Source: Autumnicola patrickiae
GTDB lineage: Bacteria > Bacteroidota > Bacteroidia > Flavobacteriales > Flavobacteriaceae
Assembly: GCF_031846525.1 (NCBI RefSeq)
Contig: NZ_JAVRHM010000003.1
Coordinates: forward strand, 62,001 to 126,000
DNA: 64,000 nucleotides
Reading direction: 5' to 3'
Both the position numbers and the translations under genes were made by a program. Positions 45,264 through 53,346 of this stretch are shown piece after piece. Each line of letters opens with the position of its first letter. Position 1 is the first letter of the stretch. Below the pieces are notes generated by a model. That model had not been told where the DNA came from. It was given only the letters and a program-made list of their open reading frames with translations, and ran no database searches.

Positions 45264-45315
45264 AAAAAGCTGTTCTGAAGTTGGAGTGTCCGGACTTTTG
45301 AGCAGCTTTTTATAT
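45264..45315 (+). terminator. Hairpin between norB and the next membrane gene
   Basis: AAAAAGCTG (45264-45272) and CAGCTTTTT (45303-45311) form a 9-bp stem 22 bp after the norB stop. The palindrome GTCCGGAC lies in the 30-nt loop. The tail is short, so it may be a partial terminator or protective stem. Confidence 0.6.
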
Positions 45316-45352
45316 CTTGCTGAAAGAGTTTTTCAGAATAAGCTTTTCAAAA

Positions 45353-46552
45353 ATGGTAAATTTAAAGCGACATACGAATATTGCTTTCGGTTATTTCCTT
45401 CTGATAGGACTGTTGGGTATTTTGTTACGGCTTTTTTTTGTTACTCCCATCGCTGCAAATTACCGGTGGGTGGTACATACCCATTCGCACATTGCATTAT
45501 TAGGCTGGGTATACATTGGACTCACCACTCTTATTTATAAACTTTATTTTACTGAAGCAAATAAAGGCACGCTGTACCGGCGCATTTTCTGGTTTTCCAA
45601 TATTACAATTATGGGAATGTTGGTAACATTTCCGTTCCAGGGATATGCTTTATTTTCTATAATATTTTCTTCACTATTTCTGGTTTCATCTTACTTTTTT
45701 GCCTGGTTTGTTTTAAAGCATACACCTGTAGTTTATCGTGGAACCTATTCCTTTAAATGTATAAAAGCAGCGTTATGGTACATGATATTTTCCAGCATCG
45801 GTCCGTGGGCTTTAGGTGCAATAATGGTTACTTTGGGGAAAACATCTATGTGGTACAAAATGGCGATCTATTATTATCTTCATTTTCAGTACAACGCATG
45901 GTTTATACTTGTACTGCTGGGAGTTCTGTTTTTCCTGCTGGATAAGGCGGAATTAACGCCGGAAAAGAAAGATTTCAGAAACTTTTTTCTGCTGATCAAT
46001 AGCGGAATTATTCTGACTTTTTTCCTTTCCGTACTATGGGTGGAGCCGCATGCAGTTTATTATATTTTGGCAGCAGCCGGGGCCGTGTTGCAGGTATTGG
46101 CTTTCTATAAACTTTACTTAATGCTGAAGAAGGTGTGGCAAAAATTCAAAATATCGAGTTCAGCTTTTGTTGGCTTTCTGTTGAAGATTTGTGGGGTGCT
46201 GATAGCTGTAAAAATCCTGATGCAGTTACTTACTGCTGTCCCATATTTTGCCGATTTGTCCTTTTTGTACACCGACTTTGTCATTGGTTATTTACATTGG
46301 GTCTTTTTGGGCATGGTGAGTATCGCATTATTTGCCTTTTTTCATCATTTTAGGCTCATGAAGCTCCCAAAACCTGTATTTTCGCTCTATTTCACCGGTT
46401 TTGTGCTTTCTGAAGCTTTAATTTTCTATAAAGGGACCTCTATGTGGCTTGGATTGCCGTTTTTCAGTGAATATTTTCCGCTTTTGGTGCTTGTAAGTTC
46501 TTTGATACTGGTTTCAGTAGGGATATTATTGATTAAAAATATCCGTTCCTAA
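45353..46552 (+). CDS. Polytopic membrane protein with heme-copper-oxidase-like His motif, NO-locus associated
   Basis: This is a 399-residue protein starting at the ATG at 45353 (MVNLKRHTNIAFG), after discarding 12 upstream residues. It has about 12 hydrophobic segments. Near the N-terminus it reads VVHTHSHIALLGWVYIGL, which resembles the heme-ligand helix of the preceding NorB (VHAHTALFGVYGMLGIGL). Further His are in WYKMAIYYYLHFQYNAW, GYLHWVFLGM and AFFHHFRLM. I do not know its function. It may be a heme-binding accessory or quinol-linked partner of NorB. The order ric-norB-this gene, all on one strand, and the following terminator suggest it belongs to the NO module. It is not NnrS-like in motif. 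Confidence 0.65.
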   Translation: MVNLKRHTNIAFGYFLLIGLLGILLRLFFVTPIAANYRWVVHTHSHIALLGWVYIGLTTLIYKLYFTEANKGTLYRRIFWFSNITIMGMLVTFPFQGYALFSIIFSSLFLVSSYFFAWFVLKHTPVVYRGTYSFKCIKAALWYMIFSSIGPWALGAIMVTLGKTSMWYKMAIYYYLHFQYNAWFILVLLGVLFFLLDKAELTPEKKDFRNFFLLINSGIILTFFLSVLWVEPHAVYYILAAAGAVLQVLAFYKLYLMLKKVWQKFKISSSAFVGFLLKICGVLIAVKILMQLLTAVPYFADLSFLYTDFVIGYLHWVFLGMVSIALFAFFHHFRLMKLPKPVFSLYFTGFVLSEALIFYKGTSMWLGLPFFSEYFPLLVLVSSLILVSVGILLIKNIRS

Positions 46553-46559
46553 AGGAAGA

Positions 46560-46584
46560 GGCCAAAAATGGCAAATATCGACCT
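46560..46584 (-). repeat. Dispersed intergenic element, copy C
   Basis: On the plus strand it reads GGCCAAAAATGGCAAATATC then GACCT; on the minus strand AGGTCGATATTTGCC then ATTTTTGGCC, matching copies A and B. It starts 8 bp after the stop of the membrane gene at 46552. Confidence 0.6.
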
Positions 46585-46623
46585 GTAGTGGGGAACGTTG
46601 CGAATTTAAGAAGTCTGTTAATG

Positions 46624-46656
46624 AAAAACGATCCTTCAGGATCGCTTTTTTCTTTT
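46624..46656 (+). terminator. Terminator of the ric-norB-membrane gene unit
   Basis: CGATCC (46629-46634), loop TTCA, GGATCG (46639-46644), then CTTTTTTCTTTT. With a flanking A-run pairing to the T-run, this is a strong intrinsic terminator. Confidence 0.88.
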
Positions 46657-46698
46657 AAATCAGATTAAGTATGAAGTTTATAGCAACTTCAGAAATAG

Positions 46699-46905
46699 CT
46701 AAAAAAATGTTTTTGCTCTGTGTTCCGGATTTTTGCAGGAACGCCTCACTCCCAAAAATGGAAATTTAAAATTCCGAACAGAAATGGGAGAAACCCTGCC
46801 CGATTTTTTTTCTTTATCCTCATTCTTTAACTTCTTTAGTAATGAATAGGCCACCACCAATACTACAAGAATTTCAAGAGCACCTAAGAAATAAATATAT
46901 GTCAT
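46699..46905 (-). CDS. Small single-span membrane protein (68 aa), hypothetical
   Basis: The frame starts at the ATG at 46905 and begins MTYIYFLGALEILVVLVVAY, a clear membrane segment, followed by SLLKKLKNEDKEKK, a basic/charged cytoplasmic tail. A consensus -7 element TAAATTTG lies 29-36 bp upstream on the same strand (46941-46934), which supports expression. The last ~30 residues look less protein-like. I recognise no family. It may be a small accessory or toxin-like peptide, or chance. Confidence 0.4.
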   Translation of the reverse strand: MTYIYFLGALEILVVLVVAYSLLKKLKNEDKEKKSGRVSPISVRNFKFPFLGVRRSCKNPEHRAKTFF

Positions 46906-46933
46906 TATGTCTTTTTATACTTTGGTTTTGGAC

Positions 46934-46941
46934 CAAATTTA
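46934..46941 (-). promoter_or_regulatory. -7 element for the small membrane ORF
   Basis: On the minus strand, TAAATTTG exactly matches TAnnTTTG, 29 bp upstream of the small ORF's ATG at 46905. No -33 TTG is evident at the right distance. Confidence 0.4.
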
Positions 46942-47145
46942 CTAACATGTAAAGTTGAGCTATTAAAACTGGTTGGTTTGCCGTTTTTGGAGTTATTTAT
47001 CCTATATATAACATGATTTTAGCTTTTTCTAAGACTAATTTTTTTACTTTGGGTATTAATCAAGGAAACTATCTGGCTGCACTCAGGGGATTTGAAAGGA
47101 GGATTTGAGGTTCTCCAGGTCGGGTTAAAAATTTAAAATTTGAAT

Positions 47146-48186
47146 ATGGGGATTTCTGTAACCGCATTACCGGTAGATGATATTATTAAAGACCTAGCAG
47201 AGCAATGGCAGATTGGAATTAAGCAGGAAAGTGGGGAGCTTATTTTGGAACTGCCCGAAAACCTGGGAGAAGGTTTTATTAGGGGGACGACCTTTGAATC
47301 TGGAATTGGGGTGATTGAATATAATTGTGCTTTCGTAAAGGATTATGAAATCACTTTTACGAAAAAGGAAACGCATCCATTAAAGTTTATTTTTTGTTCG
47401 AAAGGTGAAGTAGACCATGGTTTTAACGAAGATGATGACAGGCATACTATCCAGACTTTTCAAAATGTAATAGTATCAAGCAGTGGGAATAATGGCCATC
47501 TCCTAAAATTCAGGGCTAATGAGAAAGTGCATGTCACCAGCATAGAGATTATGAGGAGCATTTTTAGCCGTCGTGACAATCATCACTTTAATGGTCTGCC
47601 GGAAGATTTAAAAGAATTATTTCAGGATTCTGTGGCAGAAAAGAAATTTTTCTATCAGGGTAACTATAGTATTAGATCGGCAGATATTGTAGATGAAATT
47701 AATACGCAGAAACTGGATGGTTTCCTGCGCTCTATTTTTCTTGAAGCAAAGCTTTTCGAAATGCTCACCATGCAAATTCAGCAGTATAAAGATGATAATC
47801 AGGGAGATGAGTTGCCCCAGATACTTAGGAAATCTGATGTTGAAAAAGTAGAAAAAGCAAGTAGGTTAATAAATGAGAATATTAGTGAAAGCTATTCTGT
47901 AGAAAACCTTGCAAAAGAAGTTGGGACTAACGTGAACAAGCTTCAGGAAGGTTTTAAGCACTTGTACGGTCTTACTGTAAATAAATATGTACAGGAGGTA
48001 AAATTAAATGGCGCCAAGGAAATGTTATATTCCACAGATAATAATATTTCTGAAATTGTTAGCCTTATTGGACTTAATAATAGGAGTTATTTTTCCAAAA
48101 TTTTTAAAGAGCGATATGGAGTTAGTCCTAAGTACTTTCTGAAATCCCATAGAGAAAAAGATGAAGGCGATCAGGATGAAAAATAA
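47146..48186 (+). CDS. AraC-family transcriptional regulator
   Basis: This is a 346-residue protein starting at the ATG at 47146 (MGISVTALP). The N-terminal ~230 residues are a cupin-like sensor region without a recognised ligand. The C-terminal AraC domain (about 240-340) has two helix-turn-helix segments: SYSVENLAKEVGTNVNKLQE then GFKHLYGLTV, and NNISEIVSLIGLNNRSYFSK then IFKERYGVSPKYF. It is between the NO-reductase unit and the convergent sco-nirV-nirK operon, so control of nitrite/NO genes is possible. The promoter elements shared by those genes, however, look FNR-like, not AraC-like. Confidence 0.88.
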   Translation: MGISVTALPVDDIIKDLAEQWQIGIKQESGELILELPENLGEGFIRGTTFESGIGVIEYNCAFVKDYEITFTKKETHPLKFIFCSKGEVDHGFNEDDDRHTIQTFQNVIVSSSGNNGHLLKFRANEKVHVTSIEIMRSIFSRRDNHHFNGLPEDLKELFQDSVAEKKFFYQGNYSIRSADIVDEINTQKLDGFLRSIFLEAKLFEMLTMQIQQYKDDNQGDELPQILRKSDVEKVEKASRLINENISESYSVENLAKEVGTNVNKLQEGFKHLYGLTVNKYVQEVKLNGAKEMLYSTDNNISEIVSLIGLNNRSYFSKIFKERYGVSPKYFLKSHREKDEGDQDEK

Positions 48187-48338
48187 ATTAGGAAAATTTC
48201 TTGTTTTCAGGCTTTTTTCTATCCCGTTTGCTTCTGATTTTGCATCGCTGGCATCTTCATACTCCTGATTTCCTTCTTCTCCTTCCGGAGATTTCAGAAA
48301 TTAAGAATATCCTTATAGAATTCATTTTATATCAAGTT

Positions 48339-48956
48339 TTAATTCGAGATTTCCCTGTTAATTGCTGCCACGGTTTCTACATTGTCCACTCCCAGCCCTT
48401 CCTGCTGATTAACCATTACCCCGTTTTCATCAAAAACACTTATGATATTGGAGTGAGAGAAATCTATTGGAGATATTTGCTTATAGCTAACAGCTAATAC
48501 AGCAGCAAATTCGCGGGTATCTTCTGGAGTTCCACGAAGGAACATCCATTGATCATCCTCCATAAAATTATCTATAGAAAACTGCTTTAAACGTTCTGGA
48601 GTATCTGTTTCAGGATCTATACTCACCATAATAAATTTTACTTTATCAAGATCTTTTGGAGCTACCTGTTTTTCTATATTTCGCATATCAGCAACCAATC
48701 GTGGACAAGCTGCTTTGCAGGAAGTATAGATCATCACCATAACCAGAACTTTGCCTCGGAGGTCTTTTAATTCAATCTGTTCGTCGTCCTGTGTGGTCCA
48801 GGTAGAAGGTAAGTTATAAATAGAAAGCTCAGGAATTTCTGAATTTACTTCAGCAGTAAAATCTTCAGATTCAGCATTTAAGATGAGGCCGTCATCAGCT
48901 CTGTTACAAGAGGTAAAAAATGCTATACACAAGGAGAGGATTATTAGATTTTTCAT
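48339..48956 (-). CDS. sco: Sco1/SenC-family copper chaperone, lipoprotein
   Basis: This 205-residue protein has a lipoprotein signal (AFFTSCNRAD) and the SCO thioredoxin-like fold: the copper-binding Cys pair in YTSCKAACPRLVADM (Cys-x3-Cys), DPETDTPERLKQF and the distal His in IDFSHSNIISVF. Sco proteins deliver copper or reduce thiols at copper sites in the periplasm. As the third gene after nirK and nirV, it probably assembles the copper centres of NirK rather than cytochrome oxidase. That is inferred from position. The stop is 13 bp from nirV. Confidence 0.9.
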   Translation of the reverse strand: MKNLIILSLCIAFFTSCNRADDGLILNAESEDFTAEVNSEIPELSIYNLPSTWTTQDDEQIELKDLRGKVLVMVMIYTSCKAACPRLVADMRNIEKQVAPKDLDKVKFIMVSIDPETDTPERLKQFSIDNFMEDDQWMFLRGTPEDTREFAAVLAVSYKQISPIDFSHSNIISVFDENGVMVNQQEGLGVDNVETVAAINREISN

Positions 48957-48968
48957 AATTTAAAATTT

Positions 48969-49745
48969 TTAAAGAGCTTCAGTAGTTACATCTTTAACAC
49001 ATCTAAAGCCGAGATTTTTAATAGAATAATTAGCCTTTAAACTTCCTCTTAACGCGTATCGCATAAAAGCGGCATAGTTCATTAAATCTGTTGCACCAAC
49101 TGCGGCAGCACCACAAAAGAGGTTTGCATCCCCCGATGAATCTTTCCTGGATTCCCCTGAGATTAATACGGAGTTGAAATCTATCGTCCACTCCCAAACC
49201 AGACCATGAAGATCATAGACGCCGTAGTAATTTTTGAAAGTTTCTCCAATAGGATTTCTGTAGGCATTTGGAGTTTCATACCACTCCAGGATAAACTGGT
49301 TGTAAGAAGCTTCTTCTCTTGCATCTGGCACCTTCTCGTTGGCCATGGCAGCATACTCCCATTCATCTACCGTAGGTAGTCTTTTGCCCTGGCATTCGCA
49401 GTAGTTTTTGGCTGCGTACCAGGAAATGTGCGTTACCGGGGCATTGGGAAGTTGATTGTCTCCAAAGTCTTCATCATTTTTCCACCCGGAAAGATAACTT
49501 TCATCTGCAAAAAGTTTTTTTACCTGTGACTTCTTCCATTGCGGATTACTTTTTACAAATTCCAGAAATTCTTTATTGGTCACAGGATAAACATCCATTA
49601 AAAAATCGTTGACCTTTACTTCTTCTTTTGTTCCGTAGAGTGGGATAAATTCCCCTCCTTTTATTTCTACCATCGCAGAAGACTGGCAAAAAGCCGTGCT
49701 TTGAAAAAATACTGCGAAGATGATTACCAGTCTTAAAGCTGCCAT
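48969..49745 (-). CDS. nirV: Formylglycine-generating enzyme (SUMF1)-like protein NirV
   Basis: This 258-residue exported protein (Sec signal ~1-20) is of the SUMF1/FGE-sulfatase fold: VNDFLMDVYPVTNKEFLEFV, PVTHISWYAAKNYCECQGKR, GKRLPTVDEWEYAAMA, VYDLHGLVWEWTIDF and LGFRCVKD. In nitrite-reducer genomes this member, called NirV, lies next to nirK. Its exact role is unresolved in the literature. It is 13-14 bp from both nirK and sco on the same strand, so it belongs to a nirK-nirV-sco operon. There is no sulfatase gene in the window to suggest a sulfatase-activating role. Confidence 0.88.
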   Translation of the reverse strand: MAALRLVIIFAVFFQSTAFCQSSAMVEIKGGEFIPLYGTKEEVKVNDFLMDVYPVTNKEFLEFVKSNPQWKKSQVKKLFADESYLSGWKNDEDFGDNQLPNAPVTHISWYAAKNYCECQGKRLPTVDEWEYAAMANEKVPDAREEASYNQFILEWYETPNAYRNPIGETFKNYYGVYDLHGLVWEWTIDFNSVLISGESRKDSSGDANLFCGAAAVGATDLMNYAAFMRYALRGSLKANYSIKNLGFRCVKDVTTEAL

Positions 49746-49759
49746 GATAGTTTCTTTAA

Positions 49760-51214
49760 TTATTTTACTTTACCTACCATCTCGGTAGTTACAAGGGTTT
49801 TGTTGTTGCCCCAGTTGTTATAGATATAGGTAAGTACATCTGCAACCTCTTCATCAGAAATATTAATTTTTGGCATTACGCTGTTGTAAACATTGCCGTT
49901 AACTTCTATCTCGCCGTTAAGGCCTCTTTTTACTACTTCTATAGCTCTATGTACATCTGCGTTTAGATAATCTGAACTGGCAAGCGGAGGGAAGGCATTA
50001 GGAATCCCTGCTCCTGTAGCTTGATGACAGGCAAGACAATTTTGAGCATAAATACTTTTTCCGCGTTCCATTTGCTCACCCAAAGCACCGTCAAGATGAG
50101 CTTCAATTACTTCATCATTAATTTCATTAGAAGCAACAGCATTTGGCTGGTAAGCTTTTTCTTCAACCTGACCGGAAAAAACTCTGGTATTTTCTCTTCC
50201 TTCAACTTTTAATACACCCAAAGCACCTTTGTTAAAAGCTCTAAAGATGGAGTGATCAACAAGTATAAATTCTCCGGGAACCTCAACTTTAAATTCTACT
50301 ATAGCGGCACCACCGGCAGGTACAAGAGTAGTCTGTACATTTTTATTAACCATATCACCTCCTTCTACAAATACCTTGTCAAATATTTCCCCAATTACAT
50401 GGAAAGAAGAAACGAGGTTTGGTCCACCGTTTCCAACATAAAGTCTCACAGTTTCTCCAACTTCTGCAGTGATGGCATTATCGCCGGTTAAAGCACCCAC
50501 TTTACCATTAAAGACTACATAATCTGCATTTTCATCTACAGCTTTTTGCATGTCGAAAGGCTGTAATCCTCTTTCGCCGTTTTTACCTTTAGTATAGAAA
50601 TCGCCCTGCATGATATAATATTCTTTGTCCACAGGAGGTAAACCACCTTCCGGTTCTACAAGAATAAGCCCGTACATTCCGTTTGCAATGTGCATTCCCA
50701 CAGGGGCAGTAGCACAGTGGTACACGTAAAGACCCGGATTCATAGTTTTAAAGTTAAATATAGCCTCACGACCCGGGGCAACAAAAGAAGATTCTGCCCC
50801 ACCACCTGGTCCGGTTACTGCGTGTAAATCTATATTATGCGGTAGTTTACTGTCCGGATGGTTTTTAAGGTGGAATTCTATTTCATCCCCAACTCTGGTC
50901 CTTATAAAACTTCCGGGAACTGTACCATCAAAGGTCCAGTAGACATAACTAACGCCGTCTGTCATCTCCATTTCCTTCTCGACAACTTCCATATTTATAA
51001 CTAATTTAGTTGCTGCCCGGTTTCCCACAGATCTGGGTACAAGGGGAGGGGCAGTCAATTCAGCTTCCATTTCTCCATATATCTTCATTGTTTCTGGATC
51101 TTTCTTACTGGTGGCTTCGGCTTTTTTACAGGAAGTAAAGAGTCCAAAGGAAAGCGCAATGGCAAAAAGAATAAGGGAAAAGCCTCTTGGTGAAATTCGA
51201 TTTAAATTCTTCAT
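49760..51214 (-). CDS. nirK: Copper nitrite reductase NirK with C-terminal cytochrome c domain
   Basis: This is a 484-residue lipoprotein (FGLFTSCKKAEA; start at the ATG at 51214). Two cupredoxin domains (about 50-365) carry the copper ligands: HNIDLHAVTGPGGG, YVYHCATAPVGMHIANGMYG (type 1 Cys, His, Met and type 2 His) and LVDHSIFRAFNKGALG. A third domain (about 385-480) is a cytochrome c with NCLACHQATGAG and the probable axial Met in VMPKINISD. NirK reduces nitrite to nitric oxide, and the fused heme domain takes electrons directly from a periplasmic donor. It heads the nirK-nirV-sco operon behind an FNR-like operator. Three-domain NirK of this type is known but less common than the two-domain form. 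Confidence 0.92.
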   Translation of the reverse strand: MKNLNRISPRGFSLILFAIALSFGLFTSCKKAEATSKKDPETMKIYGEMEAELTAPPLVPRSVGNRAATKLVINMEVVEKEMEMTDGVSYVYWTFDGTVPGSFIRTRVGDEIEFHLKNHPDSKLPHNIDLHAVTGPGGGAESSFVAPGREAIFNFKTMNPGLYVYHCATAPVGMHIANGMYGLILVEPEGGLPPVDKEYYIMQGDFYTKGKNGERGLQPFDMQKAVDENADYVVFNGKVGALTGDNAITAEVGETVRLYVGNGGPNLVSSFHVIGEIFDKVFVEGGDMVNKNVQTTLVPAGGAAIVEFKVEVPGEFILVDHSIFRAFNKGALGVLKVEGRENTRVFSGQVEEKAYQPNAVASNEINDEVIEAHLDGALGEQMERGKSIYAQNCLACHQATGAGIPNAFPPLASSDYLNADVHRAIEVVKRGLNGEIEVNGNVYNSVMPKINISDEEVADVLTYIYNNWGNNKTLVTTEMVGKVK

Positions 51215-51238
51215 GATCTGATGTTTAATATTCTGTGA

Positions 51239-51283
51239 CAAAGATGAATATTACCTGCCTTGTAGATTATGATTATAATCATA
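51239..51283 (-). promoter_or_regulatory. FNR-like operator and -7 element of nirK
   Basis: TATGATTATAATCATA (51268-51283) is a 16-bp perfect palindrome with the core TGAT-N4-ATCA. The minus-strand -7 element is CATCTTTG (51246-51239). Operator centre to last G of the -7 box is 36.5 bp, the same as at ric. The nirK ATG is 24 bp further on. Confidence 0.78.
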
Positions 51284-51391
51284 TTGGCAAAACTTATGAT
51301 GGAATTTTGAGGGATTGTAAAAATTGAAGGAAGTGAGAGGATGTTAAATATGAAATTATTAAAAAAAACAATTTCTGGTTTAATAGAAATC

Positions 51392-51434
51392 TGACGTTGG
51401 TCATAGAAAAAGAACAATTTCTATAGCATATTTG
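51392..51434 (+). promoter_or_regulatory. CRP/FNR-like operator and -7 element of the crp gene
   Basis: TGACGTTGGTCA (51392-51403) is a TGAC-N4-GTCA inverted repeat. CATATTTG (51427-51434) is the -7 element. Centre to last G is again 36.5 bp. The half-site differs from TGAT by one base, so this may bind a related regulator or the same one less tightly. The start codon follows 20 bp later. Confidence 0.65.
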
Positions 51435-51454
51435 AAATTAAAGGAAGAAAAGTG

Positions 51455-52051
51455 ATGATACAAGAAGATATTCTGTTGGAATTTGGCGCAAAAAGAGATG
51501 TTTTTTCTAAAGGCGATCAGCTTTTTAGGGAAGGAGATACAGCAGTAAACTATTATCAGGTTTCTTCGGGAGAGGTGAAAATGAACAATTACAATGCAGA
51601 TGGAAAAGAGTTTATTCAGGGAATTTTCACAGCTGGCCAGAGCTTTGGGGAACCTCCTTTATTTGCCAATGTAAATTATCCTGCCAATGCTGAAGCTATA
51701 ATAGAAAGTGAAGTCTTTAAACTTCATAAGCCAGGATTTCTGGATCTTTTAAAAGCAAAACCGGAAATGCACCTGAAGGTGACGGAAACCTTAGCCAAAC
51801 GATTGTATTACAAAGCTATAATGGCTTCCGAAATTTCCAGCCAGGAGCCGGAGCATCGTATTTTGCGCGTACTTGATTACCTGAAGAAACATGTTCATAA
51901 AACAGAAGGAGCTTTTAGTTTTAAGGTGGACCTCACCAGGCAGCAAATCGCAGATTTAACCGGACTTAGAGTGGAGACCGTTATCAGGGCAACAAAGTCG
52001 CTTCAGAAGAAAGGGGAACTAAAAATTGTACAGAGAAAAGTGTTTAGATAA
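51455..52051 (+). CDS. Crp/Fnr-family transcriptional regulator
   Basis: This is a 198-residue protein starting at the ATG at 51455 (MIQEDILLEFG); a GTG one codon upstream is less likely. The cyclic-nucleotide-binding-like domain (about 15-120) has DGKEFIQGIFTAGQSFGEPP. The helix-turn-helix at about 155-185 is LTRQQIADLTGLRVETVIR. There are no N-terminal cysteines for an Fe-S cluster, so it is not a typical FNR and may sense NO through heme or another ligand, as DNR/NnrR proteins do. It is divergent from nirK, making it the best candidate for activating ric and nirK. Confidence 0.9.
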   Translation: MIQEDILLEFGAKRDVFSKGDQLFREGDTAVNYYQVSSGEVKMNNYNADGKEFIQGIFTAGQSFGEPPLFANVNYPANAEAIIESEVFKLHKPGFLDLLKAKPEMHLKVTETLAKRLYYKAIMASEISSQEPEHRILRVLDYLKKHVHKTEGAFSFKVDLTRQQIADLTGLRVETVIRATKSLQKKGELKIVQRKVFR

Positions 52052-52196
52052 TTTAGCTAAATCTGTAGCGGAACGATCCTCGTAACTGCGACACTTCATT
52101 TTAATAAACAATTGTTATAATTTCCGTCAAATAATCTTAACCTGATTTTTTCTGTTATCTTGAGTTCTTACAATATTCTTGTACATAATTTTAGTA

Positions 52197-52973
52197 ATGA
52201 TTGACGTAAATCAACCAACCGGATTCCTGATATGCCTTGCGATATTATTCTTTGCCGTGCTTGTAAGATATTTGCTGGCGGCAGGGGTTTTTTATTATTA
52301 TTATTTTGTCTGGAACTCCAGCAAATTTAAAGAAAGGGTGTTGAGCCGCAGGAAATTACGAAAAAACCAGTTGAAGAAGGAAATTCGCTGGAGTATAATT
52401 TCTTCGGCGATATTTGCCTTTTTCGGGGCATGTGCCTATTGGCTTTGGCAAAACGACTTTACGGCTATTTACTTAAATCTTTCTGAATTCGGGTACTGGT
52501 ATCTGCCGGTTAGTCTTTTGGTTATTTTGTTTATTCATGAAACCTATTATTACTGGGTGCACAGATGGATGCATCATCCAAAAATTTTCAGAAAAGTACA
52601 TAAAGTTCATCATGATAGTTTGACGCCTACTCCCTGGACTGCTTTTTCCTTTCACCCCTGGGAATCTTTGCTGGAGGCATTAATTTTACCTCTGATTCTT
52701 ATTTTTATTCCTGTTCATATTTTTGTGTTGGGAACTTATTTGTTACTAATGACTTTGAGCAGTGTAATAAACCATCTGGATATTGAAATTTACCCTGTCT
52801 CTTTTCAGAATAGTAAATTCGGAAAACTGTTTATAGGTGCTACACATCATCATTACCATCATGAAGAATTCAAAACGAACTACGGACTTTATTTTACATT
52901 TTGGGATAAGTGGATGAAAACCGAAAGCTCAAAAATGGAAGTTTCCGAAGATACTAATCAGGGAAAGGCGTAG
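52197..52973 (+). CDS. Sterol desaturase/fatty acid hydroxylase-family membrane protein
   Basis: This is a 258-residue integral membrane protein starting at the ATG at 52197 (MIDVNQPTGFL). It carries the histidine clusters of the family: HETYYYWVHRWMHHP near residue 117, HKVHHDSLTPTPW near 136, and HHHYHHEEFKTNYGLYF near 215. These bind a di-iron centre used to hydroxylate or desaturate lipids with O2. Its lipid substrate is unknown; carotenoid or fatty acid hydroxylation is plausible. It stands alone behind the crp gene and ahead of a 373-bp gap. Confidence 0.88.
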   Translation: MIDVNQPTGFLICLAILFFAVLVRYLLAAGVFYYYYFVWNSSKFKERVLSRRKLRKNQLKKEIRWSIISSAIFAFFGACAYWLWQNDFTAIYLNLSEFGYWYLPVSLLVILFIHETYYYWVHRWMHHPKIFRKVHKVHHDSLTPTPWTAFSFHPWESLLEALILPLILIFIPVHIFVLGTYLLLMTLSSVINHLDIEIYPVSFQNSKFGKLFIGATHHHYHHEEFKTNYGLYFTFWDKWMKTESSKMEVSEDTNQGKA

Positions 52974-53346
52974 AGCAGGGGATAGCTATCGTTGAATAGC
53001 CTCGAAGGCTGTTTGGTTTCATTAAGAAATTTATATTCCGCAGAAGAAATGATACATCCAATCAACATAGCTATTTAAACTTTCACATTCCTGATCAGGA
53101 ATAGGTAGGAGTAATTCTATACTAAATTTTATTCTTCCAGAAATATCTTTCACTAGCTATAGTCACTAGAACTAGCCGTCTTATCTTTTTTATTGTTTTT
53201 GTAACATTAGTTTAGTACGTGATTAACGGTGAGAGCTTATTGCTTTTCCTAACTTGGATATATGTATATACAGGTGATCTTAATTATAAAGAGATGCCGG
53301 TTGGTACACAGAAAATTATTATTAACCATTCTAAATTTATTTAAAC
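52974..53346. other. Intergenic gap, 373 bp, with 16-bp palindrome
   Basis: No gene is visible. AGCCT/AGGCT (52998-53010) is a small hairpin that may end the lipid-hydroxylase mRNA, although its T-run is weak. ATTCCTGATCAGGAAT (53087-53102) is a perfect palindrome about 245 bp upstream of the manganese catalase start and may be a regulator site. I could not place the promoter. Confidence 0.5.

Larger units (their letters stand above)
46553..47145. other. Intergenic region with repeat copy C, terminator and small ORF
   Basis: This 593-bp stretch contains the dispersed repeat copy C, a strong terminator, a minus-strand small ORF with its own TAAATTTG box, and the upstream part of the AraC gene. 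I saw no other gene, and no tRNA. Confidence 0.7.

Noticed and set aside
48187..48338. Minus-strand protein-like frame after the AraC gene
   Set aside because: It continues as an antisense frame into the AraC gene and has no start. I judged it to be a shadow.
51367..51422. Direct repeat AACAATTTCT (51367-51376 and 51413-51422) upstream of the crp gene
   Set aside because: A+T-rich 10-mers recur by chance in this DNA, and the repeat does not fit the promoter geometry. The TGAC-N4-GTCA site explains the region better.
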